From NCBI RefSeq assembly GCF_030818255.1, contig NZ_JAUTAG010000001.1:3038001-3102000 (forward strand): a stretch of DNA of 64,000 bases. Reading direction: 5' to 3'. A program made the translations under genes and the position numbers. Below are positions 41,786-52,381 of this stretch, one piece after another (within the stretch, counting starts at the first letter, position 1; the number at the start of each line of letters is the position of its first letter). The notes under the pieces are model-generated. The model saw only the letters and a program-made list of their open reading frames with translations, did no database searches and had not been told where the DNA came from. This DNA comes from Microbacterium sp. SORGH_AS_0969 (lineage in GTDB: Bacteria > Actinomycetota > Actinomycetes > Actinomycetales > Microbacteriaceae).

Positions 41786-42040
41786 TCAGCGCGCGAGGCG
41801 CTTCTTGAAAAGCTTCTGCTGCTTCTTCGCGACGGGGGAGTCGCCCGCGATCACGCGTCCGCGCCGGGCGCGACGGGTGTCGACGACCGATCCGATCGCG
41901 AGAGCCAGCGTGATGCCCCAGCTGAGCCACGCGAGGGCGGTGCGCCACGTGAAGGGCTCGTCGTTGCGCAGAGCCCGCAGGAGCGTGATGCCACCCGTGA
42001 TGGCGCTGAGAAGACCCGTTCCGAAGATGTACTGGCGCAT
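41786..42040 (-). CDS. Small membrane protein, function unknown
   Basis: 84 residues. Two predicted helices: FGTGLLSAITGGITLLRAL near residue 6-24 and WRTALAWLSWGITLALAIGSVV near 32-53, then a strongly basic tail (DTRRARRGRVIAGDSPVAKKQQKLFKKRLAR) that should stay in the cytosol. No family recognised. TAGGTT lies 6 nt before the ATG, the same leaderless pattern as neighbouring genes, and codon third positions are GC-rich, so it is probably a real gene. It converges on the thiolase operon. Confidence 0.75.
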   Translation of the reverse strand: MRQYIFGTGLLSAITGGITLLRALRNDEPFTWRTALAWLSWGITLALAIGSVVDTRRARRGRVIAGDSPVAKKQQKLFKKRLAR

Positions 42041-42046
42041 GTGTTC

Positions 42047-42052
42047 AACCTA
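42047..42052 (-). promoter_or_regulatory. -10 box TAGGTT of the small membrane protein gene
   Basis: Minus-strand TAGGTT, 6 nt before ATG 42040. Confidence 0.5.
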
Positions 42053-42141
42053 CCGAGGAGCGTGATGCGACGCCGCGCCTTGACAGGCGGGGCGTCCATA
42101 TCGCATCCCGTCCAGCCCTCTGCGCCGCTCGATGCCGCTGT

Positions 42142-42147
42142 TAGCCT
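42142..42147 (+). promoter_or_regulatory. -10 box TAGCCT of otsAB
   Basis: TAGCCT about 24 bp before GTG 42172, leaving a short leader with GAGGAGG 5 nt before the start. Confidence 0.45.
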
Positions 42148-42171
42148 GAGGTCGATCCCCGAGGAGGACCT

Positions 42172-43632
42172 GTGACCCAGGCCGATTTCGTCGTCGTCGC
42201 CAACCGCCTTCCCGTCGACCGCACCCCGGACGGTGAAGGGTGGCGTCGTTCCCCCGGCGGTCTCGTGACCGCCCTCGAGCCGGTGATGCGTCGCGCCGAC
42301 GGCGCGTGGGTCGGGTGGGCCGGCCAACCCGACGTCGAGCTCGACCCGTTCGAGTTCGACGGAGTGCACCTTGTTCCCGTCGTGCTGTCGGCGGCCGACG
42401 TGCAGAACTACTACGAGGGCTTCTCGAACGACACGATCTGGCCGCTCTACCACGACGTCATCGCCGCGCCGACCTACAAGCGCGCGTGGTGGGACGCGTA
42501 CGTCCGCGTGAACCGCCGATTCGCCGAAGCCGCGGCCGCCTCTGCTTCTCAGAACGCGACGGTGTGGGTGCAGGACTATCAGCTGCAGCTCGTTCCCAAG
42601 ATGCTGCGGGAACTCCGGCCCGACCTGACGATCGGCTACTTCCACCACATCCCGTTTCCCGCCTACGGCCTGTACTCGCAGCTCCCGTGGCGCAAGCAGG
42701 TCCTCGAGGGCCTGCTGGGCGCCGACGTGATCGGATTCCAACGCGTTGCGGACGCGGGCAACTTCGCGCGAGCCGTGCGGCGTCAGTTGCGGTACGAGAC
42801 CAAGGCCAGCGGCATCCTGGTTCCGGACCCGAAGGGCGGCACGCGCGTCGCCCTCGCCAAGGCGTTCCCGATCTCGATCGACGCCGACTCGTACGTCGAG
42901 CTCGCGCAGAAGCCCGAGATCCAGCAGCGCGCGAAAGAGATCCGCGAGGGCCTCGGCAACCCCCGCAAGATCCTGCTCGGGGTCGATCGCCTCGATTACA
43001 CGAAGGGCATCCGCCACCGCCTGAAGGCGTGGGGCGAATTGCTCGAGGACGGCCGCGCCACGGTCGAGGACGCCACGCTCGTGCAGGTCGCGAGCCCGAG
43101 TCGCGAGCGCGTCGACGCCTACGTGCAGCTGCGCGACGAGATCGAGATGACCGTCGGGCGGATCAACGGCGACCACGACACAACAACGCACACCGCGATC
43201 CGGTACCTGCACCAGTCGTACCCGCGTGAAGAGATGGTCGCGCTGTTCCTCGCCGCGGACGTCATGCTCGTGACCGCTCTCCGCGACGGCATGAACCTCG
43301 TGGCGAAGGAGTACGTCGCCAGCCGCACCGACAACCGCGGTGTGCTGGTGCTGAGCGAGTTCGCCGGTGCCGCCGACGAGATGGGCAGCGCCCTGCTCAT
43401 CAATCCGCACGACATCGACGGATTGAAGGATGCCATCGTCCGGGCGATCGACATGCCCGCTGCCGAGCAGGGTCGCCGCATGCGGGCGCTGCGCAAACGC
43501 GTGCGCGAGCATGACGTCGAGGACTGGTCGCGCGAGTTCCTCGAGGCTCTCGCGACGTTCCACGACACGGCCTCGAGCGCGGCGGCCGCCGCCGAGGTCG
43601 AGGGCGATTCCGAGGGCGAGGACGCGGAATGA
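42172..43632 (+). CDS. otsA: Trehalose-6-phosphate synthase
   Basis: 486 residues from GTG with GAGGAGG upstream. GT20 enzyme joining glucose from UDP- or ADP-glucose to glucose-6-phosphate. Motifs: VVVANRLPVDR, WVGWAGQPD, FSNDTIWPLYHD, VWVQDYQLQLVPKMLRELRPDLTIGYFHHIPFPAYGLYSQLPWR, GVDRLDYTKGIRHRLKAW (Arg and Lys that bind the nucleotide phosphates) and RDGMNLVAKEYVA. It opens the otsA-otsB pair; the stop overlaps the otsB start by 4 nt. A normal-length, apparently functional enzyme. Confidence 0.97.
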   Translation: MTQADFVVVANRLPVDRTPDGEGWRRSPGGLVTALEPVMRRADGAWVGWAGQPDVELDPFEFDGVHLVPVVLSAADVQNYYEGFSNDTIWPLYHDVIAAPTYKRAWWDAYVRVNRRFAEAAAASASQNATVWVQDYQLQLVPKMLRELRPDLTIGYFHHIPFPAYGLYSQLPWRKQVLEGLLGADVIGFQRVADAGNFARAVRRQLRYETKASGILVPDPKGGTRVALAKAFPISIDADSYVELAQKPEIQQRAKEIREGLGNPRKILLGVDRLDYTKGIRHRLKAWGELLEDGRATVEDATLVQVASPSRERVDAYVQLRDEIEMTVGRINGDHDTTTHTAIRYLHQSYPREEMVALFLAADVMLVTALRDGMNLVAKEYVASRTDNRGVLVLSEFAGAADEMGSALLINPHDIDGLKDAIVRAIDMPAAEQGRRMRALRKRVREHDVEDWSREFLEALATFHDTASSAAAAAEVEGDSEGEDAE

Positions 43633-44408
43633 CTGCCGCCGACGCCACGATCGAGGCCGTCGCCACGACCGACCGCCTGCTGATCGCCGTCGACTTCGAC
43701 GGCACCCTCTCTCCTCTCGTCGATGAGCCGATGTCGGCGCGCATGACCCCGGGCGCCCGGGCGGTCCTCGACGACCTGGTCACGCTTCCCCGCACGGTCG
43801 TCGCTCTCGTCTCCGGACGCTCGCTCGGCCACCTCCGCGAGATCGCGGAGCACACGGACGACTCGCTCATCTGGCTCGCGGGCTCCCACGGCGTGCAGTT
43901 CTGGGTACCCGGGGTGGGCGTCGAGGCGGCGACGGACGACGACGCGGACCTGGCCCTCCGGGACCGCCTGCAGGACGAGGTCAGTCGTCGCGCCGCCGGG
44001 ACGACGGGCGTCTGGATCGAGCCGAAGGAGTACGGCTTCGGCGTGCACACCCGGACCGCGGATGCCGAGACCGCCCGCGCCGTCCGGGAGATCGCCGATG
44101 AGCTCGTCGCCGCCGAGGCGCCCGAATGGAGGCGTCGAACGGGCCACGACATCCTCGAGTTCTCGTTCCGCCACGAGGGGAAGGACTCCGCCGTCGCGCA
44201 CCTGCGCGAGCGGGTCGAAGCGACCGCTGTGCTGTTCGCGGGCGACGACGTCACCGATGAGGACGCGCTGCGCTCCCTCGGCCCCGGAGACCTCGGCATC
44301 CGTGTCGGCGGGGGAGAGACCGCGGCCACACTGCGCGTCGACGACATCGACGCATTCGTGACCGTCCTGGAGGACGTCGCGCGTCTTCGCCGCGCGCACA
44401 CGGATTGA
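43629..44408 (+). CDS. otsB: Trehalose-6-phosphate phosphatase
   Basis: 259 residues. HAD-superfamily phosphatase converting trehalose-6-phosphate to trehalose. Motif I LLIAVDFDGTLSPLVDEP with the nucleophile Asp, motif II VALVSGRSL, EPKEYGFGVHTR, and motif IV FAGDDVTDEDAL with metal-binding Asps. It starts within ATGA at the otsA stop, so both are made together. Trehalose made here could enter the GlgE route through the maltokinase at the left edge of the window. Confidence 0.96.
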   Translation: MTAADATIEAVATTDRLLIAVDFDGTLSPLVDEPMSARMTPGARAVLDDLVTLPRTVVALVSGRSLGHLREIAEHTDDSLIWLAGSHGVQFWVPGVGVEAATDDDADLALRDRLQDEVSRRAAGTTGVWIEPKEYGFGVHTRTADAETARAVREIADELVAAEAPEWRRRTGHDILEFSFRHEGKDSAVAHLRERVEATAVLFAGDDVTDEDALRSLGPGDLGIRVGGGETAATLRVDDIDAFVTVLEDVARLRRAHTD

Positions 44409-44455
44409 TCAGCGATTCGACACTCGTGGCGCATCGGCGCGCTACGCGCGCGCAA

Positions 44456-44461
44456 TAGACT
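44456..44461 (+). promoter_or_regulatory. -10 box TAGACT of ilvD
   Basis: TAGACT, 6 nt before ATG 44468; leaderless geometry leaves no room for a leader-peptide attenuator. Confidence 0.55.
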
Positions 44462-44467
44462 GCGAGG

Positions 44468-46186
44468 ATGCCCGCACCGCAGAATCCGAACACCGGCGAG
44501 TTCGACATCAAGCCCCGCAGTCGCGTCGTCACCGACGGCATCGAAGCCACGACCTCCCGCGGAATGCTCCGCGCGGTCGGCATGGGCGACGAGGACTGGG
44601 ACAAGCCCCAGATCGGCATCGCGTCGAGCTGGAACGAGATCACCCCCTGCAACCTGAGCCTCGACCGCCTCGCGCAGGGCGCCAAAGAGGGCGTCCATGC
44701 CGGCGGCGGGTACCCGCTGCAGTTCGGCACCATTTCCGTCTCCGACGGCATCTCGATGGGCCACGAGGGAATGCACTTCTCGCTCGTCTCGCGCGAGGTC
44801 ATCGCCGACAGCGTCGAGACCGTGATGATGGCCGAGCGCCTCGACGGGTCCGTCCTGCTCGCGGGTTGCGACAAGTCGATCCCGGGCATGCTCATGGCAT
44901 CCGCTCGTCTCGACCTGTCGAGCGTCTTCCTCTACGCGGGCTCGATCGCCCCCGGCTGGGTCAAGCTCAGCGACGGCACCGAGAAGGACGTCACGATCAT
45001 CGACTCGTTCGAGGCCGTGGGCGCGTGCCTCGCGGGCAAGATGAGCGAGGCCGACCTCAAGCGCATCGAGTGCGCGATCGCCCCGGGTGAGGGTGCGTGC
45101 GGCGGTATGTACACCGCCAACACGATGGCCTCGGTCGCCGAAGCCCTCGGTCTGAGCCTTCCCGGCTCCGCCGCCCCGCCGTCGGCCGACCGTCGTCGCG
45201 ACTACTTCGCCCACCGTTCGGGCGAGGCCGTGGTCAACCTGCTGCGCCAGGGCATCACCACGCGCGACATCCTCACCAAAGAGGCGTTCGAGAACGCCAT
45301 CGCCCTCGCCATGGCGCTCGGCGGCTCGACCAACGTCGTGCTCCACCTCCTCGCGATCGCCAACGAGGCCGAGGTCGAGCTGAACCTGCACGACTTCAAC
45401 CGCATCGGCGACCGCACCCCGCACGTCGCCGACATGAAGCCGTTCGGTCAGTACGTCATGAACGACGTCGACCGTCACGGTGGCATCCCCGTCATCATGA
45501 AGGCGATGCTCGACGAGGGTCTGCTGCACGGCGACGCGCTGACCGTCACCGGAAAGACGCTCGCCGAGAACCTCGCCGACCTGAACCCCGACCCCGTCGA
45601 CGGAAAGGTGATCCACCGCTTCGACGACCCGATCCACGCCACGGGCGGCATCACGATCCTCCACGGCTCGATGGCTCCCGAGGGTGCCGTCGTGAAGTCG
45701 GCCGGCTTCGACGGCAACGTCTTCGAGGGCCCCGCCCGCGTGTTCGAGCGCGAGCGCGCCGCCATGGACGCGCTCGAGGCGGGCGACATCGCCGCGGGCG
45801 ATGTCGTGGTCATCCGCTACGAGGGCCCCAAGGGCGGCCCCGGCATGCGCGAGATGCTGGCGATCACCGCAGCCATCAAGGGCGCGGGGCTCGGAAAAGA
45901 TGTACTACTCTTGACGGACGGTCGATTCTCAGGCGGCACAACCGGCCTCTGCATCGGCCACATAGCTCCCGAAGCGGTGGACGCAGGTCCGATCGCCTTC
46001 GTGCGCGATGGTGATCTGATACGGGTCGATATCGCCGCTCGCACTCTCGACTTGATCGTCGATGAGGCCGAGCTGAGTTCCCGCCGCGAAGGCTGGGAAC
46101 CGCTTCCCCCGCGCTATACCCGTGGCGTTCTGGCCAAGTACTCCAAGCTCGTGCACTCCGCCGCGGAGGGCGCGGTCACGGGCTGA
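44468..46186 (+). CDS. ilvD: Dihydroxy-acid dehydratase
   Basis: 572 residues. Iron-sulfur enzyme that dehydrates dihydroxy acids in valine, isoleucine and leucine synthesis. Cluster cysteines in [21 protein letters not shown] and [15 protein letters not shown] are all present. Other motifs: [16 protein letters not shown] [35 protein letters not shown], and [21 protein letters not shown] near the C-terminus. The length is usual. It is followed by ilvB after 47 bases, so ilvD-ilvB-ilvN-ilvC may form one unit. Confidence 0.97.
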   Translation: MPAPQNPNTGEFDIKPRSRVVTDGIEATTSRGMLRAVGMGDEDWDKPQIGIASSWNEITPCNLSLDRLAQGAKEGVHAGGGYPLQFGTISVSDGISMGHEGMHFSLVSREVIADSVETVMMAERLDGSVLLAGCDKSIPGMLMASARLDLSSVFLYAGSIAPGWVKLSDGTEKDVTIIDSFEAVGACLAGKMSEADLKRIECAIAPGEGACGGMYTANTMASVAEALGLSLPGSAAPPSADRRRDYFAHRSGEAVVNLLRQGITTRDILTKEAFENAIALAMALGGSTNVVLHLLAIANEAEVELNLHDFNRIGDRTPHVADMKPFGQYVMNDVDRHGGIPVIMKAMLDEGLLHGDALTVTGKTLAENLADLNPDPVDGKVIHRFDDPIHATGGITILHGSMAPEGAVVKSAGFDGNVFEGPARVFERERAAMDALEAGDIAAGDVVVIRYEGPKGGPGMREMLAITAAIKGAGLGKDVLLLTDGRFSGGTTGLCIGHIAPEAVDAGPIAFVRDGDLIRVDIAARTLDLIVDEAELSSRREGWEPLPPRYTRGVLAKYSKLVHSAAEGAVTG

Positions 46187-46233
46187 CGGCCGTCCCCCTT
46201 TTCTCACCTTCTTCCGGTTCTCGAGGTACTCCC

Positions 46234-48042
46234 ATGTCCATCGATTCCCCTACGGCGGCCGTGCCCCGGCCTCCCGCTCGCACCGCCCCGGCGCCCGTGA
46301 TGACGGGTGCGCAGGCGGTCGTCCGCTCGCTCGACCTGCTCGGTGTCACCGACGTCTTCGGCCTGCCGGGCGGGGCGATCATGCCCGTTTACGACCCGCT
46401 GATGGACGACGAGCACGTCCGCCACATCCTCGTGCGCCACGAGCAGGGCGCCGGCCACGCGGCAGAGGGCTACGCCGCGGCTTCCGGCAAGGTCGGCGTC
46501 GCGATCGCGACGTCGGGTCCGGGTGCCACCAACCTCGTCACCGCGATCGCCGACGCCTACATGGACTCGGTGCCTCTCGTGTGCATCACCGGACAGGTGT
46601 TCTCGACCCTCATGGGGACGGACGCGTTCCAGGAGGCCGACATCGTCGGCATCACGATGCCCATCACCAAGCACTCGTTCCTGGTGAAGACCGCCGAGGA
46701 GATCCCCGGCGCCCTCGCCGCGGCCTTCGAGATCGCCTCGACGGGTCGTCCCGGTCCCGTGCTGGTGGACATCACGAAGGATGCGCAGCAGGCCGAGGTG
46801 CCCTTCGTCTGGCCGCCCAAGATCGACCTGCCCGGCTATCGTCCGGTGACGAAGGCTCACGGCAAGCAGATCCAGGCCGCGGCGCAGCTGCTCGCCACCG
46901 CGCAGAAGCCCGTCCTGTACGTGGGCGGCGGAACGATCCGCGCGAACGCCGCTGCCGAGCTGAAGGTCCTGGCCGAGGCGACCGGTGCGCCCGTCGTGAC
47001 CACGCTCATGGCGCGGGGCGCATTCCCCGACTCGCACGAGCAGCACCTGGGGATGCCCGGCATGCACGGCACCGTTCCCGCGGTGCTCGCCCTTCAGGAG
47101 AGCGACCTCATCGTCTCCCTCGGCGCGCGCTTCGATGACCGCGTGACGGGCAAGGCGTCGCTGTTCGCACCGCACGCGCAGGTGGTGCACGTCGACATCG
47201 ACCCCGCCGAGATCTCCAAGATCCGCACCGCTGACGTGCCGATCGTGGGCGACCTCAAAGAGGTGCTCGTCGACCTGGATGCCGCCTTCCGCGCCGCCGA
47301 CGCCGAGCACCCGCACGATTACTCGGAGTGGTGGACGTACCTGAACGGCCTCCGCGAGGAGTTCCCGCTCGGCTACACGCCCACCAGTGACGGTCTGCTC
47401 TCGCCGCAGCACGTGATCCAGCGCATCGGCGAGTTGACCGGTCCCGAGGGCGTCTACGCCTCCGGTGTGGGTCAGCACCAGATGTGGGCGGCGCAGTTCA
47501 TCAAGTACGAGCGCCCCAACGCCTGGCTGAACTCCGGCGGCGCCGGCACCATGGGCTACGCGGTTCCGGCCGCGATGGGCGCCAAGGTCGCTCAGCCCGA
47601 GCGTGCCGTGTGGGCGATCGACGGCGACGGCTGCTTCCAGATGACCAATCAGGAGCTCGCGACCTGCGTCATCAACGACATCCCCATCAAGGTCGCGATC
47701 ATCAACAACTCCTCACTCGGCATGGTGCGCCAGTGGCAGACGCTGTTCTTCGACGGACGCCACTCCAACACCGACCTGAACACGGGACACGGCACGCGCC
47801 GCATCCCCGACTTCGTCAAGCTCGCCGAAGCGTACGGGTGCCTCGCGATCCGCGTCGAGAAGGAAGACGAGATCGACGCCGCCATCCAGCTCGCGCTGGA
47901 CACGAACGACCGTCCGGTCGTGATCGACTTCGTCGTGAGCGCCGACGCGATGGTGTGGCCGATGGTGCCGCAGGGCGTCAGCAACAGCTACGTCCAGTAC
48001 GCGCGCGACCACTCGCCCGCCTTCAACGAACAGGAGGACTGA
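46234..48042 (+). CDS. ilvB: Acetolactate synthase large (catalytic) subunit
   Basis: 602 residues. Thiamine-diphosphate and FAD enzyme condensing pyruvate with pyruvate or 2-oxobutyrate, the first common step to branched-chain amino acids. TPP-activating Glu in [58 protein letters not shown] region [12 protein letters not shown], and the TPP motif [29 protein letters not shown] with the substrate-gating GMVRQWQ. It pairs with IlvN, whose gene begins 1 base after its stop. Confidence 0.97.
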   Translation: MSIDSPTAAVPRPPARTAPAPVMTGAQAVVRSLDLLGVTDVFGLPGGAIMPVYDPLMDDEHVRHILVRHEQGAGHAAEGYAAASGKVGVAIATSGPGATNLVTAIADAYMDSVPLVCITGQVFSTLMGTDAFQEADIVGITMPITKHSFLVKTAEEIPGALAAAFEIASTGRPGPVLVDITKDAQQAEVPFVWPPKIDLPGYRPVTKAHGKQIQAAAQLLATAQKPVLYVGGGTIRANAAAELKVLAEATGAPVVTTLMARGAFPDSHEQHLGMPGMHGTVPAVLALQESDLIVSLGARFDDRVTGKASLFAPHAQVVHVDIDPAEISKIRTADVPIVGDLKEVLVDLDAAFRAADAEHPHDYSEWWTYLNGLREEFPLGYTPTSDGLLSPQHVIQRIGELTGPEGVYASGVGQHQMWAAQFIKYERPNAWLNSGGAGTMGYAVPAAMGAKVAQPERAVWAIDGDGCFQMTNQELATCVINDIPIKVAIINNSSLGMVRQWQTLFFDGRHSNTDLNTGHGTRRIPDFVKLAEAYGCLAIRVEKEDEIDAAIQLALDTNDRPVVIDFVVSADAMVWPMVPQGVSNSYVQYARDHSPAFNEQED

Positions 48043-48043
48043 G

Positions 48044-48553
48044 ATGTCTCGTCACGTTCTGAGCCTCCTCGTCGAGGACAAGCCCGGTCTGCTCACGCGC
48101 GTCGCCGGCCTCTTCGCCCGCCGCGGGTTCAACATCGAGTCCCTCGCCGTGGGCGTCACCGAGGTGCCGGGTCTCTCCCGCATCACGGTCGTCGTCGACG
48201 TCGAAGGTCTGCCGCTGGAGCAGGTCACGAAGCAGCTCAACAAGCTGATCAACGTGATCAAGATCGTCGAGCTCGACCCCGCGGCATCCGTCCAGCGCGA
48301 GCACGTGCTGGTCAAGGTGCGGGCCGACAACGCGACCCGCTCGAACGTGCTCGAGGTCGTCAACCTCTTCCGCGCGTCGGTGGTCGACTACGCACCCGAT
48401 GCGATCGTGATCGAGATCACGGGCGACTCGGGCAAGGTCGGTGCGTTCCTGAAGGCCATCGAGCCGTTCGGAGTGAAAGAGCTCGCGCAGTCGGGCCTTC
48501 TCGCCGTCGGTCGCGGAGGCAAGAGCATCACCGAGCGCGTCCTCCGCAGCTGA
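48044..48553 (+). CDS. ilvN: Acetolactate synthase small (regulatory) subunit
   Basis: 169 residues. Feedback-sensitive subunit with an N-terminal ACT domain: RHVLSLLVEDKPGLLTRVAGLFARRGFNIESLAVGVTEVPGLSRITVVVD, the valine-binding fold, and a C-terminal ACT-like domain (REHVLVKVRADNATRSNVLEVVNLFRASVVDYAPDAIVIEITGD). It activates IlvB and confers valine inhibition. It lies 1 base after ilvB. It is followed by 151 bases rich in hairpin repeats before ilvC. Confidence 0.97.
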   Translation: MSRHVLSLLVEDKPGLLTRVAGLFARRGFNIESLAVGVTEVPGLSRITVVVDVEGLPLEQVTKQLNKLINVIKIVELDPAASVQREHVLVKVRADNATRSNVLEVVNLFRASVVDYAPDAIVIEITGDSGKVGAFLKAIEPFGVKELAQSGLLAVGRGGKSITERVLRS

Positions 48554-48561
48554 ACCCCGTC

Positions 48562-48683
48562 GGTCCCTGAGCGCGTCGACGGGCCCGACACCCCGAACCC
48601 GTCGGTCCCTGAGCCTGTCGAAGGGTCCGACTGCCCAACTTCACACGTCCCACAACCCGGTCCCTTCGACAAGCTCAGGGACC
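48562..48683. repeat. Three hairpin repeats between ilvN and ilvC
   Basis: Copies at 48562-48586 (degenerate arms), 48604-48628 and 48659-48683 (perfect GGTCCCT/AGGGACC), the last in inverted orientation. They fill the operon gap ahead of AAGGAG and the ilvC ATG and may stall polymerase or define an RNA processing site. Confidence 0.85.
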
Positions 48684-48686
48684 TGA

Positions 48687-49730
<1,044 letters not shown>

Positions 49731-49763
49731 TCCGTCCGTCGAACGCCCCGGGGCCTTGGCGGT

Positions 49764-51223
49764 TTCTAGAGGTCGTCGCAACACCAACTGAACTAAACGA
49801 GTTCTAGCAGACGCTGGGCTGGGGTGTCCCAGCCCAGCGTTTTGCGTGGGCGGCCGTTGAGTTTCTGGGCGACGTGCTCGAGGTCTTCCGGACCGTAGAC
49901 GGACAGGTCGGTGCCTTTCGGGAAGTACTGCCGGAGCAGGCCGTTGGTGTTCTCGTTCGATCCGCGCTGCCAGGGGCTGGCGGGGTCGCAGAAGTAGACG
50001 GGGACGTCGGTGGCGACCGTGAACGCCTTGTGCGCGGCCATCTCCGTCCCTTGGTCCCAGGTGAGCGACCCCCGCAGGTGCGCCGGGAGGCTGCCGATCA
50101 GGCCCACCAGGACGTCGCGGACGGTTTCGGCGGTGTGATCACGGGCGGGCAGATGCCCGAGCATGACGTAGCGGGTGGCGCGTTCGACGAGGGTGACGAT
50201 CGCGGACTGATTACCAGCTCCCATGATCAGATCCCCCTCCCAATGCCCGGGGACGGCGCGATCTGCGACCTCCGGCGGTCGCTCACTGATCATCACCATC
50301 GGATCAACGAAACGGCTCGTGCGATGCTCGGGCGTGCGGTGCGGTTTGCGGCGGGCGCGCCCGGTGCGCAGCGCATCGGCGACCTCGCGTTTCAAACCGC
50401 CGCGAGCCTGGACGTAAATCGCCTGGTAAATCGTCTCCGCGCTCACCTGCATACTCTCGTCGCCCGCGTGATCTCGCGACAGGACGCCGCTGATCTGTCC
50501 CGGAGACCATTGTTCCTTCAGCCGGTCCGAGACGTACTCCCGCAACCGTCCGGGCTGGGCCAGCTTCGCGGGCTTCGGCCGGACCCTCTTCGCCGCGGCA
50601 TCGCGGTGAGCGGCGTGCGGCAGGTAACGCCCGTTCGCATCCCTGCGCGCGTCGAGTTCGCGCTTGATCGTCGACGCTGCCCGGTCCAGCTCCCGGCCAA
50701 TCGACCGCAACGTCCACCCGAGCCGCCGTAAATCGGCGATCTTCTCCCGCTCCTGCAGAGACAGCAGCCGAGAACCGATCTGCGCCGGAACCCGGGGCGG
50801 TGGGGTCGTCATGGACTCCATCGTGGTGCGCCCAGTCGAGTAGTCAACGCGTCGCCCGTCCGGGTAGAACCGCGAGTTCCGCGAATGCCGGACCCCGTGA
50901 TCCCAATCCCGTGCGGTGCGCTCGTGGATGCCGACCTGCGCTGCGGCGTCCCGCCGCGACACACCTTCCCCGCGCAGCCGGGCATACTCGCCCCGACGCG
51001 GATGCGGCCGCGCCGGGAACTTCCCCTCGGAACGGAACCCCGCCTTCCTGGCCCAGGTGAAACCCGTATTCCGATTCATCCCGAGCTCTCGCGCAGCCAA
51101 CGTCACACTGCCGAGTTCCTTCAACAGCGTCAGGAACTCATCCCGACGACGATCCTTCTCCTCCGAAAACGACACGGTGGTCGCAACCTCCCAAAATCTG
51201 GGGTGTTGCGACCACCGTTAGAA
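49764..51223 (-). mobile_element. IS30-family insertion sequence
   Basis: About 1.46 kb. Outer inverted repeats: left TTCTAGAGGTCGTCGCAACACC region (49764-49785) against right, read inward, TTCTAACGGTGGTCGCAACACC (51223-51202), with three mismatches. It carries one full transposase gene. No clear target duplication is visible. Inverted arms CGAACGCCCCGG (49740-49751) and CCGGGGCGTTCG (51239-51250) flank it, suggesting insertion into a hairpin downstream of ilvC. Confidence 0.85.
49793..51175 (-). CDS. IS30-family transposase
   Basis: 460 residues from GTG. Two N-terminal HTH regions: LLKELGSVTLAARELGMNRNTGFTWARKAGF and REKIADLRRLGWTLRSIGRELDRAASTIKRELDAR, the latter typical of IS30. Zinc/linker region QISGVLSRDHAGDESMQVSAETIYQAIYVQARGG. 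DDE core: GHWEGDLIMGAGNQSAIVTLVERATRYVMLG (first Asp), LTWDQGTEMAAHKAF (second Asp) and SPWQRGSNENTNGLLRQYFPKGTDLS (Glu). Length at the upper end for IS30 enzymes because of the additional N-terminal HTH. No frameshift, so probably active. Confidence 0.95.
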   Translation of the reverse strand: MSFSEEKDRRRDEFLTLLKELGSVTLAARELGMNRNTGFTWARKAGFRSEGKFPARPHPRRGEYARLRGEGVSRRDAAAQVGIHERTARDWDHGVRHSRNSRFYPDGRRVDYSTGRTTMESMTTPPPRVPAQIGSRLLSLQEREKIADLRRLGWTLRSIGRELDRAASTIKRELDARRDANGRYLPHAAHRDAAAKRVRPKPAKLAQPGRLREYVSDRLKEQWSPGQISGVLSRDHAGDESMQVSAETIYQAIYVQARGGLKREVADALRTGRARRKPHRTPEHRTSRFVDPMVMISERPPEVADRAVPGHWEGDLIMGAGNQSAIVTLVERATRYVMLGHLPARDHTAETVRDVLVGLIGSLPAHLRGSLTWDQGTEMAAHKAFTVATDVPVYFCDPASPWQRGSNENTNGLLRQYFPKGTDLSVYGPEDLEHVAQKLNGRPRKTLGWDTPAQRLLELV

Positions 51224-51331
51224 CCCGCGCTTACGGTTCCGGGGCGTTCGCCGTTGCATCGGGTGTTCTGGCCCCGGATGCCATGGACGCGGCGCCCGGC
51301 GGGGCGTGGCCCGGTCGCGGGGGAGCGCCGC

Positions 51332-51337
51332 TACCGT
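51332..51337 (+). promoter_or_regulatory. -10 box TACCGT of the gene at 51344
   Basis: TACCGT, 6 nt before GTG 51344. Confidence 0.5.
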
Positions 51338-51343
51338 GGGATC

Positions 51344-51874
51344 GTGAGCACACCGCGCGATGACGACGCCCTCTCGTGGGGCGGTGACGACGATCCGACT
51401 CTCGACGTCGGCGACAAGCGCACGCCCGACCCGGTGGGGGAGCCGGTCGCGGGACCGGAACCGCTCGTGCCTCAGCCCCCTGTTTCGGATGCGCCGCCGA
51501 CACGCGAGGCGCCGCGCGCGCCCGAGGCCGCGGCATCCGTCGATTCCCCTTCGGACGCGACTCCGGATGCCGCGCATTCCGCGCCGCTCGGAAACGTCGG
51601 CCTCGTGGGCATCGGCATGGTGGCGGCGACGTTCCTGCTCTTCGCGCTCGGCTGGCTGCTTTCGGGACGCCAGCTCCAGAGCCTCGGCATCCCCATCCCG
51701 GATGTGACCGTCGTCGCGATGACGATCGGGGCCACCCTCGCCCCGATCGTGTGGTTCGTGACGGTCCTCGTGCTCACGCGGTCGTGGCGCACGTGGCAGC
51801 GATTCCCGCTGCTGATCCTGGGCATCGTCCTGCTCGTGCCGTGGCCGTTCCTGTCGATGGGATCTCTCGCATGA
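51344..51874 (+). CDS. Membrane protein of unknown function with acidic N-terminal tail
   Basis: 176 residues from GTG. The first 85 residues are Pro/Asp/Glu/Ala-rich and look disordered (DDPTLDVGDKRTPDPVGEP...). Three hydrophobic helices follow: VGLVGIGMVAATFLLFALGW, VTVVAMTIGATLAPIVWFVTVLVL and LLILGIVLLVPWPFLSMGSLA. No family recognised. The start is chosen by its TACCGT box at 6 nt; the open frame upstream lies in the IS30 element. It is coupled to the next membrane protein through ATGA at 51871-51874. Confidence 0.78.
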   Translation: MSTPRDDDALSWGGDDDPTLDVGDKRTPDPVGEPVAGPEPLVPQPPVSDAPPTREAPRAPEAAASVDSPSDATPDAAHSAPLGNVGLVGIGMVAATFLLFALGWLLSGRQLQSLGIPIPDVTVVAMTIGATLAPIVWFVTVLVLTRSWRTWQRFPLLILGIVLLVPWPFLSMGSLA

Positions 51875-52209
51875 GCGCCGTCGCCCGCACCCGTCACCTG
51901 CCGACGTGGCTCGTCGTCACGATCGCGGGAATCTTCGGACTGTTCTACGCGTACGTCGTGTGGAGTTCGGTGGCCCTGCTCATCCTGCAGGTCAACGGGC
52001 CGCTGGGTCTCAACGGCCTCGGCTGGTTCGTCTACTGCCTGCCGATCGTCTTCCCGCTCATCGCGTTCGGCGTCGCTTTCGCGATCGGCGCGCGGCGGAA
52101 GGCGGGGGAGTTCGCCCTCGTGCTGCTGGCCGGCCTGACGCTGTCGGCGGCCTTCTGGCTCGCGATCGTGGGGTACGGGACGACGTCGTACGGGTTGTAC
52201 GGGTCGTAA
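51871..52209 (+). CDS. Small membrane protein of unknown function
   Basis: 112 residues with three predicted helices (LVVTIAGIFGLFYAYVVWSSV, GWFVYCLPIVFPLIAFGVAFAIG, FALVLLAGLTLSAAFWLAIVG) and a Tyr/Gly-rich end (GYGTTSYGLYGS). Not recognised. It overlaps the preceding membrane protein by 4 nt, so the two are probably made together and may interact. Both lie in the ilvC-serA interval, which suggests they are long-standing residents rather than cargo of the nearby insertion. Confidence 0.78.
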   Translation: MSAVARTRHLPTWLVVTIAGIFGLFYAYVVWSSVALLILQVNGPLGLNGLGWFVYCLPIVFPLIAFGVAFAIGARRKAGEFALVLLAGLTLSAAFWLAIVGYGTTSYGLYGS

Positions 52210-52281
52210 GCGCGGCTCCGCGCACGTCGTCGTAGGCGACCCTCCGGCGTCACACGGTCCGGCATCCGTGCGCCTCCGCGC

Positions 52282-52287
52282 TAGGCT
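52282..52287 (+). promoter_or_regulatory. -10 box TAGGCT of serA
   Basis: TAGGCT about 95 bp before the serA GTG, giving a leader of roughly 88 nt that is GC-rich and could fold. No recognisable riboswitch. Confidence 0.4.
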
Positions 52288-52381
52288 GGCAGACGGCCCG
52301 CACGGGTCGCGCGCCCGGTTCGCGCCGGCGGTGCGCGACGGTGCGCGTCAGACCCCCAGCACCGTTTCGAAGGACGCATCC

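Noticed and set aside
44409..44467. Leader-peptide attenuator before ilvD
   Set aside because: The gap is only 59 bases, has no short ORF rich in Val/Leu/Ile, and the -10 box is 6 nt from the ATG.
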